64,000 nt of DNA from Trileptium ribeirensis (taxonomy: Eukaryota > Nematoda > Enoplea > Enoplida > Thoracostomopsidae). The notes beneath the pieces are model-generated. The model searched no databases. It was not told the DNA's origin and saw only the letters and a list, made by a program, of their open reading frames with translations. The stretch is from positions 1 through 64,000 of the forward strand of contig JASANE010028637.1 in NCBI GenBank assembly GCA_030248225.1, read 5' to 3'. A program made the translations under genes and the position numbers. Shown piece after piece: positions 38,901 through 50,900 of the stretch (its first letter is position 1; each line of letters begins with the position of its first letter).

Positions 38901-41900
38901 TGCTCTTTAAACCATAACGGAATACATTAATCACGGGTGCGAAAAATAGCGCGTATAATGTCAAACCATCATAATCATAACATGAAAGCTATGCGGGATT
39001 TGTACGACCATCTTCAACTTAAATCCGAAGCCGAACCTTCGTATTATTAAGTGTAAAGCTGAGAACTGTACTCTAACTTAGAAGGCAAGCTATGTAGCCA
39101 AGGGATGAGGTTGTGAACGGCAATGGCGGACGACGAATATGGGTGTAATGCACTAATGTTTCAGATCTAATGTTCTTTTCGCTGTTGGGTACTAACGGAA
39201 TTGATGCATTTGAAATGTAATTTATTATCGACTCGTTGTTGCGATAGTTTTAGAAAACGATTTATTGACACCTTTTGCAGATTTCTATGGCGGCAAAAGG
39301 AGGGAGGACCAGAAAGTCTTAGCGTCGGAAGCTTTTTCGTGAGAACGATAATGCATTTCGTTAGTGCCTGCGCAATACTTTTGGTTTCGCTTTGTTGCCT
39401 CCCTATAACTTAAGAAGCTGCTAATTAGTATACGTATGACATATTATGCCTTATTGTTGTTAGCTCAGTTTCTACTCTGACAACGAGATGTACTAGTAGG
39501 TACACAATCTGTTGGCTATAATTTATGTTTTGTGACAAATTTGAAAATTGTATTAACGACTTGATATGTAACCATTCGTACAAACGCAGTATCTTCGTAT
39601 TTATTTCAGAGAAACTAATCTAAAGGCCAAACAAGCATTACCAGTGACGTCCAGCATGGGTGACGATATAAAGAAAATTAGCCAGTTCAAAAGTCAGTCT
39701 ATGCGATAGATACTAAAGGCATAACGCGGCAATATATAGAATTAATAATGTTTTATTCTATCGCTTGATGGCAAATTACAGTGCGAATGTTTGTAGACTC
39801 AGTCGTTTATCATGTAATTTATTCTCTAACTTGAGTGTTTTGATTTAATGGAAACGAATCTTCACTTATTTGCTCATTAATATCACAGAAAAGAGTATTA
39901 ATAATTTGACAAGTTTGATTTATGGAATTCGGTATATAAATAAAGTGAATGAAGTTCCAACTGTTCTGAAAAGCTTTTATTATCGTGTTGAATTTGTGAT
40001 TACAACGAATACAGAACAGGCATATTAGTTGCAGACGAAAACAGTTACAATTGAGTAGTGTTTTTTGCCACATTGTGCTAATATTATTATGTTACAGGCA
40101 CCAACAGATGTAAGTGCTCAAAAAAATGTATTCAGACAGACGAAATTGCATCAGTCATCGTTTTCTTCCGCCTGCTTCTTCGCTTGCATTTGTCCGTGAC
40201 TGCACAATGCAGCACATAACATGTTTTAATGTGTTCTAATATTGTCACCATGTACATTGTGACTGCGTGTATCTGGGCTCTCCAAATTGGGGGGGGGTGG
40301 GGCACTGGTTTTTCGGTTCCCCCTGGTTCAGAACAGGTGTCCTCTGGGTCATGCCCGTGCCAAACTTTTGGGCTCCCCCAGTACAGCGCCTCTTCGAAAA
40401 TGTTTTTGTTTCCAATCGGTCCAAAGTACATAAAATTTCATCAAAATTTGTACTAAAATTCCGTTCTGAAGCCAAAACTTTCGCAAATTTTGTCAAAATT
40501 TGCTTCAAAATACCTTTTTCTCTCCATCAAAACCATTTTGGCAGTGTTTCTGATACGATTTTTAACCGTTTTTCTATTGGAAAAATGCCCCTGGCAGATT
40601 TTTCAGCGAATGGAGAGCCCAGTGTACAATATTAGGTACTTCGTGTAATCATGTTGAATATGTTGTATCATAATATAGGATACTAACTGGTTGTTTTCCC
40701 GCTATTGTTGCTCCGTTTAACGTTAAGCTCACCATACGTATTAAACTCACGTGCATTTTGACATTACCGCTGAATATAAACTGTATTGTGTGCTAGCAAA
40801 GGGCCATTTTAAAGGTGGTATAGTTTTAATGATGGCTTGAATCAGTCAGCTAACTTAGCGTTTAGTCTTTATGATGCAATAATAATTTTTACAGGTGAAA
40901 TTATTTGCGAACCACCAAACAATCGACTCAATTCGTTTGACGGCAAACTTGTCAATCCCGACGACGAAGTGTTTGCGTTGGACAATGAAAAAATGCTTCT
41001 TCGTGGCTGTGTCCTTCGCAATACTAAGTGGTGCTACGGCGTGCGTGAATTACGGTTTATCTTTGTGAAAAATTACAGATTATTTGGACTAAATTTTAGT
41101 TGACATTTTAAAAAATATTCCGTAGCTTGGCCAAACATGTTTTTATGCTGGACAGTGAAAAAATACTTCATGGTTGTGTCTTTCGCAATACCAAATAGCG
41201 CCATGTCGTGCATAAATTGCAGTTTATCTTTTGATATGAATTCTAGAACGTGTGCTGCAATGTAGCTATATGCATTCTTTGTGATAACCTATATTCTGGC
41301 TTTTGTATTCGCTGAAATTTTTGCGAGGGGTCATGAACAGAGAGGGGTCTAGTTTGGAACTTTCAAGCGGCCATGAACTTCCTTACCCCTCCAGATGTTA
41401 AAATTTAAAAATTTTCAAAATATGTTCTTAGCGAAGAATGCTAACTTATTAATAAATGGCTTCAGAAATTTACCAAAAACGTCTTTTTCGAGTTAAAAAT
41501 AATTTTTAACCAAATTTTTTACATAAGTTAATCAATTTTTTAACCTCAATAAGGGATTTTTGTAAAAAAAATTATCAATGTACCAGCCTGGCGGCACTAG
41601 CCAAGGGTTACCAAAAATACCATTCCAGGCGCTTGGAAACGCTGGATATTTTGGTTTTGTGCGCAAGCGAGTTCAATATATAGACCGAAGGGTATATTTT
41701 TACTCAGCAAATTCATCTTATATTATACTATGCTTTGTAGCATTCACTTTCTTGTACTTTTTAATCTTCTATCAATTACAGTAAATGGTTAATATTGTGG
41801 CACATTTTTCAGGTTGTGATTTTCGCCGGGCGCGACACGAAGCTAATGCAGAATTCCGGGAAAACAAAGTTCAAACGAACGAGTCTCGATCGATTTTTAA

Positions 41901-44900
41901 ACGTTCTTATCATTGGTGTAAGCTGTTTGCATAGTGGTATTAGCATTGAGGTCTTTAACGCACTGTAAATAAGAAGCTCTGGGGTTTAGTAAGCGTAACA
42001 TTTTCAAAAATGTAAATCATAAAACCATTTATTTCTTTCCGCAGTGATCAAAACCGTAGCCAAATAGCTTCAATGCCACGTGCCTTTGTAGAACAAAACT
42101 AACTCATGTCACTAAAGCATGTCGTTGGTCCAAAGCCAGCACATCTGCGTATTTAATGGCTTAACCATATAATACTGCTGTTCACCGCCGACAAGCAAGA
42201 AGCACGCTTGTAATCTATATGGGGGCAGCCCAAAATTTTCGAGCCCCCACCAGGATGTTGCTGTTCTCCCATGTCATGTTTTCAGGTAAACTTTGGCTTT
42301 CCCAGGTAAACCACCACATGTATTTTGATGGGCAACATCAAAAAATATTCTTCTTACAAAAAATTGATTTTAACAGAACTCAATACTATACGTTGCATAT
42401 TTCGGCTATTGATGAGACAAATTCCGAATTAAAATGAAGTGGGGACACTAGATATGCGTATTTTCAGTGGGAAAATATTATTTATGCAACACAAACAACG
42501 GAATATAGTTTGTACAGGTATGAAAAACACTATATCAATTACAAAACCTCTAGTTGACCAGGGGGCGGCTTTTCGCCAAGGAAACCAAGGGGGGATGCCC
42601 CATGTATATCTGGGTTCCCCCACGTAGGAGCTGTGGCCCCCGGTTCAAATCTCCTCTCATAAAATTTTGGTCTTGTGGAGAGACCAGACACCTTAGAGAA
42701 AACATGTTGTATAATTCGACGCTAGTATTCACTGAGGTGCCAAAGGGTTTAACTTTTTTTATAAATTGTAAGATAACATAGTTTGAAAACTCAAGTAAGT
42801 TATATGTAAGTAATAAGTTGATTCGTACACCACGATTGTTGTTTTGTCAAAATCACAAACTGGATCGTGCAAAAATTTACGTTCACATTTCTGCCATCGG
42901 TATTATTTGGAGTTTAGCGAGCGCTACAATGAACTCTATAATTTAAGCGCTCAATTTGCGAAGACGGGCATTTGCCGATATATTGACATTTGAACACGTT
43001 CATTAAATGGTATGCTCAATCGTAAAGTTGTGTGCTCTGTTTATGACTGTTTAAATGTGCTAGATCAAAAACGCGATTGTGATAGTGCTACTGAGCTAAA
43101 GCGGTCAGTCAACCAACCGGAACGGGTGCTGTGTGTTCCTGCATCGCAATTCATGTCCCATACATTAAGGCAAAATCTCGGTTTCCCCACGGATATCGGT
43201 TTTGAGATCATGACCTGAGTGACAAAAGTGCATCCTCGGCGTGCGCATCTCAAATTTACTCACGCGTTACTGTCGACAGTGCATAGATTATGTTTTTGTG
43301 GCGAATAACAAACGACGATTGTTAATACCTATTGACATGTTCTTTAACTGTAAAAATATCACATTTCTTTTGCTTTTTAGATTGTGATATTTCTTCTATC
43401 GATGTGCCTCATTTGTACAATTTTGAGCGGAATATGGGAAAAAGAAACTGGTCAATTTTTCACCGGCTATCTGCCTAGGGATAGTATTATGGATAACATC
43501 GACAGTTCAAATGGGAAAATAGCATTCGTTGCCTTTTTGATATTCTTCTCTTATGCTATTTTACTCAACACGGTTGTGCCTATTTCGCTTTATGTTAGGT
43601 TAGTCAACATCAAAACACGGTATATACAATATGCTCCTGAAATAACCAGTGTTGGCTCTCTGGTGGAAACATGCCATTGCTTGCACGATATTCGCTCGCT
43701 CGAAAGGCAATAATAGTACTACCTGGCCCGTGCTACGAGAATATATTGATCATTGTTTTTATAAAATTAAGTATGTTGTCTGTGGCGATATTCTTTGGGA
43801 CTACTATCTCGCATGCGAGGGTACGACAGAGCGAACGTGATTTCAGTTATAAGTTGTCATTTTGCGCCGAGCCTGCCTTTAAATTACGTATGTATGCATT
43901 GTCCATCAAAAGTCCTTGTGACATGTACGAATACGTTAAGTTGATTAAAGTTGTTATTCTATAGCATATAATTCTTGTCATTTTATCGTATTTGGACTTT
44001 GATCAGGTTTGGAGGAATGCCTTGGTCAATTTGCATGTCAATATTATACCCATTACGTAACTGGAGATACTGGAAGCGATGTCGCGGTTCGGAATAATGT
44101 TTCGTTTGGACTTAAAGTTTGCAAAAAAATTAAAACTAACCTCTGAAAATAATCCATCTAAGGGTTCAAAAGTTATGATCAAATAATCAACCAAAAGTTA
44201 CTACATGTAATTTTGCGACAGAGCAGCAGGGGGAAGATCATGTGCATACAATTTCCTTAAGATCATAGATTACTAATTTTTTGATATGGTGTAAATGTAC
44301 CTACTGTCAGGTAATACTGCGAGCTTCGAAAGTTGCAAATGTGCACCAAATAAATGGCACAGTGAACAGTGTGTACGTGTTAATAGCTGTCATAGGTATG
44401 TAAAGTGCATTCTAAATACGGCCGCGATGAGAGCGATTAGTACTGTTGTGTAAAGATGTTTTTCGTGTCTTTTAATATTTCACATTTATAATTAATTTCC
44501 AATAGCGTAAAATTTTTTTTCAGTGTTGAAATCATTCGTTTTGCGCATTCCTGGTGGATTAACTGGGATAAAGACATGTATCACGAGCACAGCGATACAG
44601 CGGCACGATCGCGCACAACAACACTAAATGAAGAACTCGGTCAAATACAATATATATTCTCCGATAAGACGGGAACGCTGACTCAGGTAATTTTTATCGT
44701 AGTATGGTGCGTATAAATTTAGCTCAATGGGACTTGCTGTAGTAGTGAAGTAGCTACGAATAGCGAAAGAGGAAAATTTAATCCAAAATTTAATTTAATG
44801 CATTGCTGTGTCATCCAAAGTATGGCTACTCATTCGATAATCGAAACATGTTGTAGCATTGCTCATTCAGTGTTTCATCGGTGCTTTCTTTCTCGTAGGG

Positions 44901-47900
44901 CGATTATTATTTCTAACGTGTACTGTATTTTGACAATGGATAGTCTAGTCAGCAGTGTTGTGATACCATGCATAGTCGATACGCTAACAGCTTTATTTTC
45001 CGGATATCGCTGTTAATCGCCTACATGATTCGCATATCAGCTACAATCAGGTTTACTTTTTTATTCATTTATCTTATTGAAACAAAGCGAGGGGAGTATC
45101 CACTGAGGGCGGTAGGGGCAAAATCGTGAAAATTTCTTTTTGAATGTTTCTGTCATTCATACCTCTGGCCTGTGCACAGTGGGCCCCCATTTCCAACTTT
45201 CCCATGTCCGTTCCCCCCACACGGCCGAAACTCCCCATGTTCAACTAATTTCATAAATTTGTTATGTCTGAAAATTTTTGTTTTTTGTTTGCAAATAGTT
45301 TTTAAACATTAATTACCACTACTTATAATGCTAAAATATCGTTTTTTACCATGAAAATACATTCACGGTAGTAAAAATGCATGAAAATATGGAAATCTTT
45401 ACTATTTTTAAGCAAAATTTATCCCCCACTTTCAATTTTCGCCCGAGAATTAACATGGCAGGCGAATTCCCCCACTTTTCGGAGGGCTTTGGACAGGCTA
45501 GTACCTCATGGTCGGATGGATGAATTTCGATAAATTTTTTTGCTCGATAGCTAGAAAACTTGATGAGGAAGTATCCTTTCCTTGAACGCGAACAACTCCT
45601 ACCCTATCTTGAGGGTCAAAATGGGAAAACAAGTTTTTAAGGGTTCTTTTTCGAATTATGCCATGCGAGTAGCAGTCTTTCGCATCCCATATCAGTTATG
45701 TATTACTTGTAGGGCATTAAGACCGGTCTGTACAAAGTTTTTTGGTACGGCAGATATATTGGTTTGGTTATATGGGGACTAGCATGAAAACTGTGCGTAT
45801 TCATTTGTTTTTGATGTGTTTAGGGTCAGCGAGGGTTTATTGTTTCCAATTGATTCACGGTTAAAGAGGTTTTAGTGTAGTTTATACTACAAACATAAGG
45901 TGATTCATAAAATTACCACTTGATGAAATCACACTTGCTCCATTTCACCCTCGCTTGTGAGTTACTTATTTTATTTATATAACGCAATATTTAATAATTT
46001 ATTTCATTGTCTTGATTACTGTTAAATAGATTCATTAATTTTAGAATATCATGACGTTCAACAAGTGTTCAATAGCAAAAGAACTGTATGGATACGTAAC
46101 GGACTCGAAGGGCAACAATATTGAAAACCCGGCTGCGGTAAGCAGTTGATTAAAATTCTCAAAATAATTTATAAAAATATTATCTTGTTCTGATGATTAA
46201 TTTGTGCGTAGATTGTGACATTTTTTGCCATTAAAGGTCTATATAGCTGACCAATACTATTGCACAGGCCATCATATAAACTCGTAGTTTAGTATTTTAA
46301 AAGGATTGGGGGTTTAAATGTACCGTCAAGACCGGCAATTAACCAACCCATAAACAATTTAAATATTGGATCCATTTTTAAAATGAGTTTACATTTATGC
46401 AGCTGCATATAATGCATTATTATGCTGGTTATATGTTTTAAGTTTAGCCTACATAGATTTTAAAATAGGTCTCGAAAAATGGACCATAAGTACACCAAAA
46501 CGACCATATATTCATAACCAATTTAAATACTGTAGTTGATTTCGTAAAACGAGTAAAGCTATATACCACTGCATATAACGCATTATTATGGTGGTTGCAT
46601 TCGTTAGGCTTGGCCTACATGGGTTTTAAAATGGGAAGCGAAAAACAAATGAGTTAAATTGTACATAAATAGTGTATATACAAATACGTTCAGAAATCAA
46701 AACCGAAAACAGGAATATAGGATATCACAGTTCTATGTATCGTTCATATTGTTATTTTAAATATAGATAATGATAATATAAAATCCGTTGTAGAAAAATA
46801 TTTTTAATATTTACAGTCAATGCGACCAATTGATCTTCAGTCGTGGAATAAATGGGCGGAACCGAAATTCGAATGGTTCGACCAGAAGTTGGTGGATAAA
46901 GTCAGATCGGGCAATACAGAGGTAACGCTATTTTTATTATGTACTAAGCAAATAGTATAGGTCAGTATATTGTGACAATATTTAAAAAAATGCTGTTTCC
47001 AAAGACTCACTGAATATAGGAACACTAGCTATGTGTGTGCCTACATTTTTCCATATCCTGCTTTAGAAATATTTACTTAGGAGTTTGTTGGGTCAATTTC
47101 TACTGCATCTTATAAATTAAGGTTACTTGGGTTACTCGGCACAGCTTAATGATGTTGTGACAAATGGTTCGACATCAGTATCATACGTTAGAGTTGGAGA
47201 GCCATTACGCGGCCTCTTTAGGGTTTGTTCACACTCTGATTAGCTTTAGATTAGTAGAATTATGTTTACGCTCGAATTGACGGCGTTTGTCACGCGGCGT
47301 CTCAAAGCGGTCTAGGCAGCCGCTCGGTGTCGCACTGTCTATGACGGTACTGGTACGGCGTGTAGTTATGGCGCTACATTAACTGATGTAATTTGGTTCT
47401 TGCTGCTCGTTGCAGGTGCTACTGTTCTTTAGTGCCGGACGGGGTAGGCCGCCGCTCAATGAGCGTTTTAATGCTAGTAATCTGTCCAGAAATTGCAATA
47501 TCTTTGTTTGTGTATAAATGTAACCTTGTAAAAAAATTTTGTTTATTTGTCACCATGTGCATAGTTTTACGTGCTTGTATTACGCCACTTAGCTTGATAA
47601 TTTTATGCAGTAAATAGACCATAAGGTTTTCACTTATCTTTTGTTCTGTGTATTTCAGGTCGACTTGTTTTGGCGTCTCATTGCATTGTGCCATACTGTA
47701 ATTCCGGACTACAAGGACGGAAATCTCGAATATCAAGCCCAGTCTCCAGACGAAGAAGCTCTTACGTCCGGTACTGTTTAGCAAAAATTTTTAACCAAAT
47801 ATAAATATACATAAGATGTCAATATTCTGTGCACGAAAATGAATCATTATCCAAACGTTTGACGCTATTGTATTTGACGAAATTATGTTTATACATTCTA

Positions 47901-50900
47901 AGCCATTGAAATTTTTTAATATATTAAGAGTAAGGATTTAGTTTAATGCGAGAACAGACGAAAAATCCTGGTAAATGAAGCATTAGTCATGTATGTTTTG
48001 ATGAAGCTGTTTTATAACTGGTTTCAATATGGTTCTAAACTTCCAAAAAGGGTATTGTTCCGGAGTTTATTGCAGGGGCCCGGTGCGAATTCATAACCTC
48101 ATCTCGAGATTTTTGCACACGGATTTCCCATTTCTGGACAATTATCGGGGGTCAGCTGTCGGCTTAGGGTGTGGGTGCTGCCCCTTTGGCACATACTAGT
48201 TCGGCACGGTCGGGGTGGGAGATTGGGGCGAGTAGAGGCGGCTTAGGGGTAATTCTCTATGAGCATGTGAGTATTATGTATAGATTTACATATGTGACGT
48301 CTTATATTCATGTCTGAGTATTCTGCTTTCTATGACTGACCACCACCACATCCTATAAAAGTCGATTGGTTCCGTCGCCTGCGCAACGGGTTCGATTGTA
48401 CCATGATTTCAGGGCTCTTCTCCATTTATCCCTGTGTTGAGTGTCCTTTTTTCACAGACCCATCAATCGCATATCTTCTTCCACTATCTCTTCACACTGT
48501 TTCTTGGGTCTTCCACGTGGTGCTATCCCTCGGAATTTGACACCTGCGACTATTTTCGTTATTCCACTCGTCTTCCGCTGCACGTGACCGTGCCACCGTA
48601 GCCTTCGAATTTGCAGCTCTGTTTCCAGCGACATAAGGCCGAGGGTAGCTGCAACCTCCTCACTGGGTTTCCTGTCTTCCCATCGCACACCGGTCATCCA
48701 CCGCATCATCTTTTTGTCGGTTGTGAGTAGGGGAGCGGCAGCTTCCTTCGTGAGTGCCCAACTTTCGGAGGCATAGGCAAGCACTGGCCGGATACACGCA
48801 TGGTATACCTTTCCGCGTATTTTGGCCGGATGTCGCTTGTCCGTTAGCAAGTTGCGAGCTCTTTCCGTTTCATCCAAGCTGCCTGACTTCGAGCCTTGGC
48901 TGCTCGCTTAACATCGGCCGTGCAGTCGACTATGTCTCCAAGATATGTGAACCTGTCCACAATATCAAACATTTTGTCGTCAACGTGGAGTTCAGTGTCG
49001 GGACGAGTAGGATGTTGGCATTCGCGACATGTAAATTTGGCTGCTTTCTATGACTGAGATGGGCTCAAAACGTCAGCTAAAATAGCAACTTACGTTGACC
49101 GGAGAAAAATGTTTAGGGTGAAAATCAAAAATTTAAGGCATCAAACTTTCGACAGGGAGGTGGTCAATTAATAGGGGTCATCGTCCGGCCATGGGAGGTC
49201 AGCTCCTCTTCCCCTTTGATATTAATTTTGTCTCACGTATATGGTAGCATAAATGTAGTTCGAAAAATATGCAATTATTGAAGTTGCATATGTATTACAT
49301 ATATACGATCTTCATGTATAAAGAAGGAAAACACTTTACATGTAACAATATCAGTCATATTAATTAAACGGTTTGTAACCACCAAATGCGGAACAAAATA
49401 TTGTCACATTTAGTACCGAATTTGATCGGTATTGCTGTTGTGTCTGTTACACTACCTGGACATATTTCAACTCTGGCATATAAACAAGTTGCGGTTTCAG
49501 TGACATTTTTGGCGCAAAATACTGTCAACTTTTGGTGGGAAAGACCAATGCGCCTAAGTTTTGATCAACATGATAGGGTTTGAGCCATTCCTACGCTTCT
49601 GTGGGATCACGCCATCAAACACAACGTCGTTCTAAGCTGTTCGTTTTTTACTGTGTAAGGTAACGTCACTTGAAATTAGTTAGCCAACATGTGAATTGAG
49701 TTGCCAATATTTATACGATTACGATTTAACTTTTCAGCGGCTCGTGCATTCGGCTACGTGTTCAAAGCTCGTACGCCTAATTCGATAACGATCGAAGTAA
49801 ACGGTAAAGAAGAAGTGTACGAGCTGTTGTGCATTTTGGATTTTAATAATGTTCGGAAGCGTATGTCCGTTTTGCTGCAACGCGACGGCAAAATATTTCT
49901 TTTTTGCAAAGGTGGGTTGTATATTCATTTTCTTCGCTGTTGTTCAAAATGCAACTTATACCATAATATAAATAAAAATATTTGTAATTTTTAATTGAGC
50001 GTTTTTGTCGTCAAGCGTGAATAGGAATTTGTAACAGTTTGATATGTCGCCACAGTCGTCGCTGGAAATGGAGGCTGTTCGTTTGAGATATTTCCTTCAC
50101 AGTTTATTCGGTAGTGTGCTCCATTTGTACGTATAATACATCTTGCAGTTTTGATAGTGCCGGCTTTTTATACATATTTTATATTCTTATTATTTGAGAA
50201 ATATATTTTTCCGTACTCGACGACCCAGATTAGTAGCTGCCTCCTGTTTTCCTGGGACACATCCAATACTAAAATATTCCAAAGGCACGTCCGTCCAAAA
50301 ATGACTACCTAAATCCTGCACATGACGCAGATTTGATACTGTATAGGCTAAATATTTCAGCGGCACCTGCTGTACTCGGGTTTCTGGTTTTGTTTGAGAA
50401 AACTAGGAAGTTGCATTCAGAATTTAAAGTAATGTTGGTGACATAATGTTTAATACCACTGTTGTATTGCCTTTTGTGGTTTATCTTTCCTAAACAGATA
50501 TAGTTCGGCTTTTGAACTTTATTTAAAATTATAGCTTATGTTTTCTTACTATTTCAGGCGCGGATACAATGATCTTTGAACGAATTTCAAAAGGCGACCC
50601 GAATATCCGTTCGGTAACTCAAACGTATTTGGATAAATTTGCTGGCGACGGGCTACGAACACTTTGTCTAGCGTATAAAGAAATATCGCCTAATGATTAC
50701 AAAGAATGGGCCAAACGGCATCACGAAGCAAGGTAGCTCTTAAACTTTCTGTTAAATAACCGTATATGGATGGCCACATAATGATTACAAGCAATATTGA
50801 TGTAATTGGGGGTCATTTCACGCTACGATGACCTTTTTGTCGGGGGGGGGGTAAAAGTGGATATTTTGGTCTGTAGCACAGAAACGGGCGGGAAACTGGC

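Noticed and set aside
40267..40635. 122-codon + ORF and overlapping minus ORFs as genes
   Set aside because: They coincide with a 350-bp MITE with perfect inverted ends; protein is low-complexity with no motif.
42640..42660. ggttcaaatctcc as a tRNA or SINE B box
   Set aside because: Imperfect B box with no A box at the right distance and no cloverleaf.
43730..43810. Possible alternative M3 exon (reads [20 protein letters not shown])
   Set aside because: Superficially like LNVLIIG plus [12 protein letters not shown], but there is no AG acceptor at a suitable place and the phase does not fit; hydrophobic chance similarity is more likely.
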